Of a stretch of 36,107 nucleotides of DNA, positions 26,426-34,148 are shown piece by piece. The position numbers and the translations under genes are program-made. The notes beneath the pieces are model-generated. The model saw nothing but the letters and a program-made list of their open reading frames with translations. It was not told where the DNA came from and made no database searches. Origin of the DNA: an uncultured Bacteroides sp. GTDB taxonomy: Bacteria > Bacteroidota > Bacteroidia > Bacteroidales > Bacteroidaceae. Location: assembly GCA_944322345.1 (NCBI GenBank), contig CALUOO010000021.1, positions 1 to 36,107 of the forward strand, given 5' to 3'. Each line of letters begins with the position of its first letter. The stretch's first letter is position 1.

Positions 26426-26701
26426 TTAATCAGAAGAACCAAAGAATGTATTTGGATGAATAAATAGTCCAATAATAAATGCTACCAAACAAATAAATCC
26501 TCTTATTGATTCACCACCGAAACCTAGCGAACCTAATATTATTGAGCTAATTATAAAAGCTCCTAAGGTAATTAATAAGGCTACCAAAATTCGTCCTACA
26601 ATATTTCCCAAAAACTGTCCCATATATTTTATTATTATGCTTATCGTCCCCATATAAGCAATTAATAATCTGATAAAAAGCATTGAGGAACACATAACCA
26701 A
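26426..26701 (-). CDS. Small membrane protein, 91 aa (or 65 aa)
   Basis: Two strong hydrophobic helices (about residues 36-58 and 66-82, numbered from 26701) joined by GSLGFGGESIRG. With the start at 26701 a further hydrophobic N-terminal stretch is added; an internal ATG at 26623 (MGQFLGNIVGR) gives 65 residues and looks equally natural. A TATATTTG box at 26737-26744 suits the longer form. First gene of the cargo row, 106 bp before the 99-aa gene. Function unknown. Confidence 0.65.
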   Translation of the reverse strand: MVMCSSMLFIRLLIAYMGTISIIIKYMGQFLGNIVGRILVALLITLGAFIISSIILGSLGFGGESIRGFICLVAFIIGLFIHPNTFFGSSD

Positions 26702-27408
26702 ACTACCATCTGATTATCAATGCTTATAAAACCTTGCAAATATATTAATATTATTCAGCATCAAAGAAACATAAAAGAAATAAAACTATATAAAGCACTG
26801 AATTTTAACAATTAAAGTTGGTATGAGAACCAATCTTCCCCATATAAAGAAGAAATTCTGCATTTTCCCACCCAGCTGAAAGATTCTGTTTCAAGTCAAC
26901 ATATGTTGGTTTCTTATAATTGCTCAAATGTCAATTCTGGAAAATCAAACTTTAAATGTATCTGAACTTCGTTTTTCCTGTTAGGTATGAAAATGGAAAT
27001 TCCCCATATAAAGACTATTTTTTGAATTTTCTTACCCGCCTTGAATTTCAATCTTTAGGTCAACATATTGTTGGTGATTCAGAAAGTGCTATCTCTAACC
27101 GAATTAATAAGAGTTGAGATAGTTCTACAGTCTGTTAATTGGTGGAATTGAACTACTTTTATAATAGAGAAAAACCAAACTTTAGAAAATCAGACTTTAG
27201 ATGTATCTAAGCTCAATATCTTTAAGTTACTACATTTTGCCTATTAAAGGCTATATCTCCAGCTGATTTTTTGGGGGTAGGACAAACTTGGATTGGGGTA
27301 TATAAAGCTAACCTTGCTCTTAATCTGTCCTACCTGTAGAAGTGAATATAAAAAAGGACTACTAACTGAATAGCTGTTCTTTCTTCATTATTAATAATGT
27401 GGTATCTT
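26702..27408. repeat. Long intergenic region with duplicated and palindromic repeats
   Basis: It holds two diverged copies of a ~92-bp unit (26820-26911 and 26984-27078) with shared blocks GGTATGA, TTCCCCATATAAAGA, TACCC/CACCC and GTCAACATAT-TTGGT. Each is linked to a copy of a ~28-bp palindromic motif (26939-26970 and 27185-27214; consensus GACTTTAGATGTATCTAAG). There is also a 9-bp inverted repeat GGTAGGACA/TGTCCTACC (27276-27284 and 27326-27334). A -7 box TATATTTG (26737-26744, minus) serves the small membrane protein. No gene is seen in these 707 bp. Confidence 0.6.
27276..27334. repeat. 9-bp inverted repeat downstream of the toxin gene
   Basis: GGTAGGACA (27276-27284) and TGTCCTACC (27326-27334) are perfect reverse complements, 41 bp apart. 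It lies 75 bp after the toxin stop and might act as terminator or as a binding site. Confidence 0.5.
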
Positions 27409-27684
27409 TTATTTCTTGGCGTAATGGTATCTCATGGAAAAGATATAAACCTCTATTGTATCATCGTGCACAGAGTAGACAATTCTATGCTCGGCATTGA
27501 TTCGTCTTGACCATTTCCCTGCCAGCTCATATTTAAGCGGTTCTGGTTTTCCTATTCCAGTATATGGATGTACGACAATATCTTCCAATAAAGTTTTGAT
27601 TTTATTTAAGATAGCCTTATTCCCGCTTTGGATGAAGTATAGATATTCTTTCCGTGCCTGTTCTGATAATGTTATTCTGTACAT
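27409..27684 (-). CDS. YoeB/Txe-family mRNA interferase toxin
   Basis: A 91-residue RelE-superfamily ribosome-dependent endoribonuclease. Family features: ITLSEQARKEY at the start, HPYTGIGKPEPLKYELAGKWSRRIN in the middle and the ending IFSMRYHYAKK with the catalytic His-Tyr. Length agrees with YoeB (about 84-90). Its start overlaps the antitoxin gene by 13 bp, the usual antitoxin-first order. It likely stabilises the integrative element. Confidence 0.93.
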   Translation of the reverse strand: MYRITLSEQARKEYLYFIQSGNKAILNKIKTLLEDIVVHPYTGIGKPEPLKYELAGKWSRRINAEHRIVYSVHDDTIEVYIFSMRYHYAKK

Positions 27685-27962
27685 GCTGCCCGTTTTAAGA
27701 AATCCTCTATGCTTTCACCTTTATTCTGGGATATAGAATTACCATTCTTAATATCCTCTTCACCTTTATGTATTGCTTCCATTGTTTCAGGTGAAGACAT
27801 GATGTATTCCGTTTCCTTTAGAGAATTGTATTCATCCAAAGAAATCATTACCACTCCTTTGCCATTTCCACGATTGATAACTACGGTATCATAATCATCA
27901 ATGACCGCATCAATGTAGCTTTTCAAGTTGGCTCTTAAATCTGTGTAATTGGCTGTTTTCAT
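27672..27962 (-). CDS. YefM/Phd-family antitoxin
   Basis: A 96-residue partner of the YoeB toxin. The N-terminal Phd/YefM DNA-binding domain is clear (MKTANYTDLRANLKSYIDAV, TVVINRGNGKGVVMISLDEY), followed by an acidic, likely flexible toxin-binding tail. A strong AAAGGAGG ribosome-binding site precedes the ATG, unusual in this window. It has a near-consensus promoter containing a small palindrome where the protein may bind and repress its own operon. Confidence 0.93.
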   Translation of the reverse strand: MKTANYTDLRANLKSYIDAVIDDYDTVVINRGNGKGVVMISLDEYNSLKETEYIMSSPETMEAIHKGEEDIKNGNSISQNKGESIEDFLKRAACTE

Positions 27963-27983
27963 AAATCCTCCTTTGCTGTGTTA

Positions 27984-28015
27984 CAAAGATATGTACTTAT
28001 TTACGTACCTACAAA
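27984..28015 (-). promoter_or_regulatory. Promoter/operator of the toxin-antitoxin pair
   Basis: TTTG (28012-28015), a 20-bp spacer and TATCTTTG (27984-27991) match the consensus. The spacer contains two GTAC elements 12 bp apart (GTAC-N8-GTAC, 27993-28008), a candidate autoregulatory operator. Confidence 0.65.
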
Positions 28016-28095
28016 TATAAATGGTTAATTATTGGATATTTAAGAAAAGGACATCCATAAAGAATGCCCTTTTCTCTCTCAATCAATAAGCTCAT

Positions 28096-29115
28096 TTAAT
28101 CAATGAACCATTTATATCTTTCATCACCATGCAAAGCCGCATTGATTCCCAAAGCCATTTCTGTAGCATTCAGAGAACGGTCTAAGAATGAATCAATATA
28201 GCTTGACTTATTAGCTCCTGTCAATAAATTATAGAATTTCCACATATTAAGCTCACTCCCAAAACTGCCAAAATTATCATCATTGATATATGCTTTTGCA
28301 ACACTGTTTATCTGTGTATCAGTAAGCAACATTCTTGGCAGTGCCTTTTGATAGCCTGTTGGCAAGCATTGATAAAGACGCATCTTGCCTATTATTTGGC
28401 AGAATTGGTGTTCACTCATGCAAGTGTTGCCCAATTGCTGCATCAGATAAAGGTGTTTGGCTGGGTTGTAGTTACTGAAAAGTTCCAATGCTGCACGATA
28501 GAGTTCTGTAGTATTGCTTACCCTCAAATCATCCTTGTAGCCATCCGTAAAAATGCACATGTTACAGCAGACTTGATTCTTAAAACCTATAGCCAAGCGG
28601 AAAAGTTCCGGTACTTTCTTGCTGTACAAGTTCATTTGGTTATAAGCTCTCACACCTACGATGGAAAGATTCAGTTTATTTTCACCTACCGTTTCATAAA
28701 TGGTAGGAATGTCAATGCTAAATGCTGCCCTTTCATAATAGATAGTTTTGTCAGATTCCAACAGTTGGTTGGCTGGTTTGTGGATAGCTTCAGGGATTCT
28801 GCCTTTTATGATATGGCTTGTCCTGATAGTGGCTTGTTCCACTTTCTCACCATTAAAGAAAGACAATGCTGCATCCTGTATGGTTTCCACAAACTGAGCA
28901 TGATTAATGGTCAGTTCATTGTCTTTAGAGAACACTGGAGTGATGCAATCATTCTTCAAATGATTCAATGTTACTTCCTGTGTGTTGGCTTCGATGAAAT
29001 GATTGGCTGGTTTTACTGATTCGTCCATGATAATGGTAGCTTCTTCTGCATATTCACCCAAATTCATTCTCTCACGATTGTTTGCCATTGATGGCATAAT
29101 AATTAAATTTCTCAT
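28096..29115 (-). CDS. DUF3871 family protein
   Basis: A 339-residue protein with the DUF3871 pattern: an N-terminal variable part, ELTINHAQFVETIQDAA, VEQATIRTSHIIKGRIPEAI, SIVGVRAYNQMNL and GFKNQVCCNMCIFTDG, ending with NLLTGANKSSYIDSFLDRS and HGDERYKWFID. Two adjacent cysteines and a third (CCNMC) may bind metal. The family is spread by Bacteroides mobile elements, and resembles phage/plasmid proteins of the DUF932 type that persist near replication or anti-restriction genes; the role is unknown. Start MRNLIIMPS at 29115; a later ATG (29094) is possible. Confidence 0.85.
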   Translation of the reverse strand: MRNLIIMPSMANNRERMNLGEYAEEATIIMDESVKPANHFIEANTQEVTLNHLKNDCITPVFSKDNELTINHAQFVETIQDAALSFFNGEKVEQATIRTSHIIKGRIPEAIHKPANQLLESDKTIYYERAAFSIDIPTIYETVGENKLNLSIVGVRAYNQMNLYSKKVPELFRLAIGFKNQVCCNMCIFTDGYKDDLRVSNTTELYRAALELFSNYNPAKHLYLMQQLGNTCMSEHQFCQIIGKMRLYQCLPTGYQKALPRMLLTDTQINSVAKAYINDDNFGSFGSELNMWKFYNLLTGANKSSYIDSFLDRSLNATEMALGINAALHGDERYKWFID

Positions 29116-29589
29116 AATGATTAATTGTTTAAAATGATTATTGATTGAATTAACTCCAGAGCAATGAATCGTCCATGAAGCAATGAATTGCTTCGATTGC
29201 CTCTTGGTACGATTACAAATACTCTTGGTACGTTTATAGGTGTGATACGATTAGGCTATTTATATAATCCGTGTATTTGTGTATCATCCTATAGAGTCCA
29301 TCAATGATGTGAGGTGAATAGTAAAATTTATAATGGTTGAGGGGGTGGGTAGGTGTCTACTAATTTTCATTTTTCTTCTGCTTGGTGAGAGGGGGAGTAA
29401 AATAGTGGTATGGTATCTCGTGCAACGTTTTGGAGATTGGTGTTATAAAATTCATTTTTTGCCTTAAATGTTGTGCCCATCTTAGAAATCCTGCTTTAGA
29501 TGTCTCTAAAGTCAAAATAAGATAGGTGTGAGGAAAAAGTTATTGATATTTAATTATATAATATAACAGTCTTTTTCCCCACTTCTGAC
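29116..29589. promoter_or_regulatory. Intergenic region with palindrome, paired direct repeats and a dispersed motif
   Basis: Upstream of the DUF3871 gene lie a perfect palindrome GAAGCAAT-GA-ATTGCTTC (29177-29194) and two direct copies of CTCTTGGTACG (29201-29211, 29222-29232), 21 bp apart, i.e. two helical turns. A copy of the element's dispersed palindromic motif is at 29484-29513 (GCTTTAGATGTCTCTAAAG). These look like operator sites. No clear promoter or gene is seen. Confidence 0.55.
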
Positions 29590-30237
29590 TTATTTAGTCT
29601 TTAGAATGAACTGAGGTACGAATCTTTCGTTCAGGTCTTTCTTGCTAAACTTTATTTGGTCTTTAAAGTCTGTTTCCAAGATATATTCATCACCTTTAAG
29701 AATCAGTTTTCTTTCTCTAATAGATAGTAGATCTTCCCCCAATAGTGCTCTTACATATTTATCATAAGTCTTATTATCCATGTGAATCAGCTTAGTGATA
29801 TTAGGTTTTGTCAGTTCAATATTGGCAAACTTGGAAATAAGAACCAATTGCATAAAGAAACCTATCTGGACAGCTTCTAAATCAAGCCATATAATCTTAT
29901 CAGAAAAGGTTACGCATTCTTGTTCCATAGGTGGAACACGATAGACGTTGCGTCTAGTTTTGAACACAAATCCATTATCTACATAATAGGGCTTGATATT
30001 TAAGAACTCTTTGAATTGCCTGTTAAAGTCATTCAGGCTTTTATCTCCTGTTGTCCTTTTAAGTTCGTCTAAAGTAATGTGTACATAATAGTATTCATCC
30101 CTGCATAATTAAATAGTATTGGTAAACACTAAATCTTTCTTCTCACGTTCCATTTTGTAATAATAGGCAGTTCCAAAATATATCTTGGCTTCCTTTCTGT
30201 TATGGAACTTCTTTCCTATTGATAGATGAATTATCAT
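29590..30237 (-). pseudogene. Winged-helix-like protein gene broken by one TAA codon
   Basis: From the ATG at 30237 the frame codes MIIHLSIGKKFHNRKEAKIY..., runs 42 codons to a TAA at 30109-30111 and stays open in the same frame to 29590, about 215 codons in all. The part after the stop (EYYYVHITLDELKRTT...) is clearly one protein with the first. The C-terminal half (NITKLIHMDNKTYDKYVRAL) looks like a winged helix-turn-helix, as in replication or regulatory proteins. The downstream 125 residues could only be made from a GTG at 29967. CAA to TAA is the simplest change. Confidence 0.65.
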
Positions 30238-30258
30238 ATTGGTTTAAATATTAGTAAA

Positions 30259-30431
30259 TTAATAAGATAGTTTCTGCAATGCGATATAATAAGTAGAACC
30301 TTTCCATTCTTCTTTCTCTTTGTCTTTAGATAGTTGTTAAGATTAGCCTACAATCCAATGTGAACCCTGTTATCTTTTACTCCCTATTCAAGAGCCTTAG
30401 CCCTTATCTGTCCATAGGTAAATTCTTCCAT
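30259..30431 (-). pseudogene. Small gene with two TAG codons and a frameshift
   Basis: From the ATG at 30431: MEEFTYGQIRAKALE-stop-GVKDNRVHIGL-stop-ANLNNY, then a frame change, then KEKEEWKGSTYYIALQKLSY-stop at 30259. The pieces read as one protein of about 57 residues of the kind found beside integrase modules in Bacteroides. The second TAG fits a lost Trp (TGG), the first a lost Gln or Trp. It ends 22 bp before the next broken gene. Confidence 0.55.
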
Positions 30432-30626
30432 TTTAGATATTCTGAATAGTTTGTAGTCCGCTTATCTGTGTGGTGGGATTATCTGGATGGGTACTATAAA
30501 AGGCAGTAATTCTATGAGTGGGTAACTAAATAAGACCAGACATTTAAGAATCAGACTTTAGACTATTCAGAATGTCTAAGGACTTGGGGAGAGCAAGCCC
30601 ACCTGTCACGTGGGCTATCGAACAGG
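30432..30626. repeat. Short region with inverted repeat and hairpin after the ParB-like gene
   Basis: TTAGATATTCTGAATAGT (30434-30451) recurs inverted at 30560-30579 with one difference. The second arm is part of the fourth copy of the dispersed motif (from 30545). A perfect hairpin AGCCCAC-N7-GTGGGCT (30596-30616) begins 10 bp after the ParB-like stop; no T-run follows on either strand. Confidence 0.5.
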
Positions 30627-31511
30627 CTACTTCTTTATTTGTTCTGTCAATTTAGTTAGAGCTTCCTTATAAGATTTGGCTTCCATACTCTGACCTGCGA
30701 TTGGGGTGAAGTACTTATTCCAATTCTCTTTATTGATATGTTTGATAGTATTTACAACTATTTCTATATCCTTACATTCAGTAAAGAATGCTTTCAATCC
30801 TGCTCCAAAACGTCCAGTAAACCTATCATTAGAGATGAAACTGTTAGATTCTAATGCCGCTAAGATTCTATCTCCCTTATCTTGTGTGTCTTTGCTGATT
30901 TGGACTTTACTAAAGTCAGAGAGTTTCTTATATCCTTGTTGGATTGACTTGATTTGTGCTGCTGTCAGATTAGATGTTCCAAGAGTATAAATGTTGAAAA
31001 GGAATGCAGGAATATAGCCTTCTTTTCTTTTACTAAGAATATAGTCTGCATTAGTATCTCCTGTTGAAATATTGGAAGCATAAAAATCATCATTAGACCA
31101 TTTCCTGCCATTGTTACGTATTGATATGTAAGCCAATATATCCATATTCTCTTTAGAGAGTTTTACTGGCTGATAAGTAGCTGTAACATCATTCAATTCA
31201 TCAAACATGAGGGCTATTGTTCTATGCTGGCCATCGCCACAAACACCATCGTACTTGTCATAGTCTGCTTCCTGTACTTCAACCATTTTAATCTCGAAAT
31301 TGCTGATAGTAGCAGAGCCTTCCCCTTTCTTGCGAGCAATAGTAGGTTTGTACAACTTTCTACCGCCTAATTTATTCTTAGCTTCTTCCATTGGGAAGTA
31401 TTCAATAGGCATTGTTTCAATGAATCCCCATGCCTTAATCTTGTTGTAAGATTCAACTACGTTAGAATTGTCAATTTTAGTGCGGTTGCCTTTAATAAAT
31501 AATAAATTCAT
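30627..31511 (-). CDS. ParB-like (DGQHR) nucleotide/DNA-binding-type protein
   Basis: A 294-residue protein. The motif GDGQHRTIAL (about residues 92-101) is the signature of ParB N-terminal/sulfiredoxin-like and DGQHR-domain proteins. Upstream is the matching strand segment IEYFPMEEA. The C-terminal half (about 130-290) is helical with KSIQQGYKKLSDF. No HTH of classical ParB and no ParA partner is present, so plasmid partition is uncertain; transcription control or a CTP-dependent switch are alternatives. Its promoter start point carries a palindrome and the 60-nt leader can fold completely. Confidence 0.75.
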   Translation of the reverse strand: MNLLFIKGNRTKIDNSNVVESYNKIKAWGFIETMPIEYFPMEEAKNKLGGRKLYKPTIARKKGEGSATISNFEIKMVEVQEADYDKYDGVCGDGQHRTIALMFDELNDVTATYQPVKLSKENMDILAYISIRNNGRKWSNDDFYASNISTGDTNADYILSKRKEGYIPAFLFNIYTLGTSNLTAAQIKSIQQGYKKLSDFSKVQISKDTQDKGDRILAALESNSFISNDRFTGRFGAGLKAFFTECKDIEIVVNTIKHINKENWNKYFTPIAGQSMEAKSYKEALTKLTEQIKK

Positions 31512-31520
31512 TTTTTTGAG

Positions 31521-31581
31521 GCTTTCAGGGATTAGTCTGTGGCAACGTGCCTGCCAGCTTTCTGAAAGCGGAGCAAAGATA
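31521..31581 (-). promoter_or_regulatory. Promoter, palindrome and structured leader of the ParB-like gene
   Basis: -7 box TATCTTTG at 31574-31581. The expected start point falls on GCTTTC-A-GAAAGC, a palindrome at 31557-31569. The arm CTGAAAGC (31562-31569 as read on +) can instead pair with GCTTTCAG at 31521-31528 to enclose nearly the whole leader, with an inner GGCA/TGCC stem (31541-31551). The two pairings exclude each other. Confidence 0.5.
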
Positions 31582-31646
31582 TGTCTCTTAAATAGGGTAT
31601 GTAAGAGTAAGTTTTACATCCCTGTTTTTTACGCTACTGAATATCA

Positions 31647-32489
31647 TTATGTTAGCATCTGATAAAGTGTAATATTAAAGTCTTTGAAGTCTCTCATTAA
31701 CTTGTCAAATGTAGCGTTGTTATCTTTGGTACAAACGTATGCAGGGATGCCCATTAGTAATTTGCAGAGATATAGGGTGCATAAGGCAAAATCTCTTTCT
31801 GATTGTACAAATTTTACATCCTCTGGCTTCTTTACTTTGATGGGAAGATAGTCCAGCAATGTCTTGACCAAAGAATATTGGATAGTGCGTTCTCGTATTC
31901 TTTTATTCTCTCGCTCCACAAGATAGTGTGAAACCTGTTCATGAGAAGAATAAAATTCCAGCATAGAATGAATAAATAAGGAGTTATCAAATTCGAAATT
32001 CTTGCCGCCTACTTTGATATTCATTTTCAATTTGGTATTAGGCTGTTCCTCTAAAATTGAGAGAATGTTGTTTACCCTGCTAATCCCTGTGGTTATTTGA
32101 TTCTCGCTCCACACTTTGACAATATGGTATAAGAACACTATAAACTCAAAAGTAGGTTGGGGTAGTAACCCTAATTTGCTGATAGCTCCCTGTATCAATG
32201 CAAAATTATAAAATTCATCTTCTGTAAATGGCAACTCCTTTAAGTAAGTAGAACGGCTACGGTAGTATGCGAATGGTGCTTGAAGCGGTTGGTAATCGTA
32301 CCCATTGAAGAGTGGATAGTTCCTGCAATAGATTCTGATATATTCTATACTGCCTAGAATGGACACAATATCTTCCTGCAGATATTCGCGTTTGAAATCA
32401 TCTTCCATGTTTTGCTCCATTTCAGCTAACAATTTTCGATCAATATTGAAGACAATATTCTGTTCTTCTACGTTTGGGGTATCTGTCAT
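31647..32489 (-). CDS. Unknown protein of integrase-linked elements, 280 aa
   Basis: Not recognised. A soluble, mainly helical protein, acidic at the N-terminus, with EYIRIYCRNYPLFNGYDYQP (about 48-67) and FEFIVFLYHIVKVWSENQ (about 112-129). It sits between the integrase and ParB-like genes. A TAATTTTG box (32514-32521, minus) 24 bp before the start suggests its own promoter, since the integrase terminator lies in the same gap. Possibly a regulator or directionality factor by position, but it is large for an excisionase. Confidence 0.7.
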   Translation of the reverse strand: MTDTPNVEEQNIVFNIDRKLLAEMEQNMEDDFKREYLQEDIVSILGSIEYIRIYCRNYPLFNGYDYQPLQAPFAYYRSRSTYLKELPFTEDEFYNFALIQGAISKLGLLPQPTFEFIVFLYHIVKVWSENQITTGISRVNNILSILEEQPNTKLKMNIKVGGKNFEFDNSLFIHSMLEFYSSHEQVSHYLVERENKRIRERTIQYSLVKTLLDYLPIKVKKPEDVKFVQSERDFALCTLYLCKLLMGIPAYVCTKDNNATFDKLMRDFKDFNITLYQMLT

Positions 32490-32527
32490 AGTATTTTTTA
32501 CTATAATTCAGTACAAAATTAAAAAAT

Positions 32528-32559
32528 AATCCCCACCTGCATTGCTGCAAGTGGGGAAT
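32528..32559 (-). terminator. Terminator of the integrase gene
   Basis: ATCCCCAC (32529-32536) pairs with GTGGGGAAT (32551-32559), with an inner GCA/TGC pair; a T-rich run follows on the minus strand. It is 17 bp after the integrase stop. Confidence 0.85.
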
Positions 32560-32575
32560 TTGTGGATGATATGCT

Positions 32576-33793
32576 TTAGTAATCAGAATTTCCAGTAAAC
32601 GTATCCATGAGTTTATCCATCTGCTCACCTATGCACTTATCTATTAGCTTTGCATAATGGGCAGTCATTCGCGTATTGGTATGTCCTAACATCTTAGAAA
32701 CAACTTCCAGAGATATGCTATTAGCTAAAGTAACTGTACTTGCGAACGTATGGCGACTTGTATGAAAACAGATTCGCTTATTAATTCCACAGAGTATAGC
32801 TATATCCTTTAGATATTTGTTGATGTCCGCAGGGTCTTGAATAGGGAGTAACTTCTCTCCATCTTTGTACTTATCCAATATCAGCTTGGCGATAGGGAGT
32901 AGGGGAATGCGTGATAGAATTCCTGTTTTAACTCTACGCTTTTTAATCCATATTCTGCCTGCACTGTCTTTCTCAAAGTGTTCTGGAGTCAAGGTCTTAA
33001 TATCAATGTAACTAAGCCCAGTGAAGCATCCAAACAGAAACATATCTTTAGCTCGTTCCAATCTTGGTAGGGGAGTATCAAAATTGATAATCTTCCTCAA
33101 TTCTTCCTCATCCAAGAAATCAATTTCTACAGGTTCACGTTCCACCTTATAAGTAGAGAATGGATTGAACGCCATATAGGAGTTGGCTACTGATAGATTG
33201 ATAATCTTCTTCAATAGCTTTAAATGTTTAGTGGATGAGTTCTGTGCCATGCCCTTATCGATTCTTAGGAATGAATGAAAAGATTGGATGAAGTTTAGAT
33301 TCAATTCACGTAAGTATAAATCTTCTCGTTTGTATTTCTGCTGAATAAATTCTCTTAATAATCTGATGGTATAGACAGACACCCAATGAGTAGCTTTAGA
33401 AACTCCATTACCTATCAACTTCTCTTGCTCTTGGTTATGTTCTTCAAAGACTTCAAACAGGCTTCTCTCTTTAATGGATTCTACCTTATCAAAGTAAGCA
33501 TCACGCAATAGGTCTGCTGTGATTATAAAACCTCTGTCTAACAGTTCTGCTTCTTTCTGATATAGTTTAGCCTTAATAGCTTTTAGGTAGTTGTTGAGGC
33601 TTTGAGCTTCTTCATCCTTGCCTTTTACTTGTTGCTTAACCTTGTCCCATTTATCAATGGCTACTAGTTTGCCTGTTGAAAGAGTGCATCTGTCACCGTT
33701 TACTGTAATTGTAATCTCAATAGGAGCTTTACCACTCTTTCTTGCTTTACTTTCTCTTATGGCAAAGAGAATAGAGAATGAACTTCTTACCAT
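32576..33793 (-). CDS. Tyrosine recombinase (site-specific integrase)
   Basis: A 405-residue integrase. An N-terminal arm-binding domain (about 1-90, ILFAIRESKARKSGKAPIEI) is followed by a SAM-like core-binding domain (about 105-205) and the catalytic domain (about 220-395). Catalytic residues: His344 and Arg347 (HTSRH), His371 (LGHTN) and Tyr380 (AHYAKL). The box-I arginine is replaced: CFTGLSYIDI has Ser where TGLR is usual, as in the IntDOT-type integrases of Bacteroides conjugative transposons. It points away from the attachment repeat and host gene 356 bp upstream. It is expected to catalyse integration into the GGGtGRT gene's 3' end. Confidence 0.95.
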   Translation of the reverse strand: MVRSSFSILFAIRESKARKSGKAPIEITITVNGDRCTLSTGKLVAIDKWDKVKQQVKGKDEEAQSLNNYLKAIKAKLYQKEAELLDRGFIITADLLRDAYFDKVESIKERSLFEVFEEHNQEQEKLIGNGVSKATHWVSVYTIRLLREFIQQKYKREDLYLRELNLNFIQSFHSFLRIDKGMAQNSSTKHLKLLKKIINLSVANSYMAFNPFSTYKVEREPVEIDFLDEEELRKIINFDTPLPRLERAKDMFLFGCFTGLSYIDIKTLTPEHFEKDSAGRIWIKKRRVKTGILSRIPLLPIAKLILDKYKDGEKLLPIQDPADINKYLKDIAILCGINKRICFHTSRHTFASTVTLANSISLEVVSKMLGHTNTRMTAHYAKLIDKCIGEQMDKLMDTFTGNSDY

Positions 33794-34148
33794 AGTTTAA
33801 TCATTTAAAATTAGACATTAGGGAAGTCCTTTAAAATTGATGTATCTATCTGTATATTAGAATAATATAATTGATTTTGCGACCACTTGTAAAGATTTGA
33901 TAAAATGGTCGCAATATGGTCGCAAATATAGCTTCAATTTAGCTCCATTTTAAGGATAATCAGTCACATTTACCCTTAAAGATTCAAGCTCCATTTAAGC
34001 CATAATTTGCTTCAATTCTATTATTCAATCACAGCCTATTATAAAAGAATAGCAAGAGGTAATGAGTAATTAGATAGGGGATAATCATTGCAGTAGAAGT
34101 AAAATAAAAATCCCCATAACTCATGGAGTTACAGGGATTTACTATCTT
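33794..34148. promoter_or_regulatory. Integrase upstream region with candidate arm sites
   Basis: It holds one inverted and two direct copies of TGGTCGCAA (33877-33885 inverted; 33906-33914 and 33917-33925 direct, 11-bp period). Two further pairs of direct repeats follow: GCTTCAATT (33931-33939, 34009-34017) and AGCTCCATTT (33941-33950, 33987-33996). These are candidate integrase arm or accessory-factor sites. A terminator for the host gene is at 34108-34140. No gene is seen. Confidence 0.6.
34108..34140 (-). terminator. Terminator of the GGGtGRT gene, carried by the element
   Basis: AAATCCC (34108-34114) pairs with GGGATTT (34134-34140), with inner TAACTC/GAGTTA (34117-34130); a T-run follows on the minus strand. 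It lies outside the shared repeat, so the element supplies it to the host gene. Confidence 0.8.

Noticed and set aside
30596-30616. AGCCCAC/GTGGGCT hairpin as a rho-independent terminator or nick site
   Set aside because: No T-run follows on either strand and no relaxase is present; recorded only as a hairpin.
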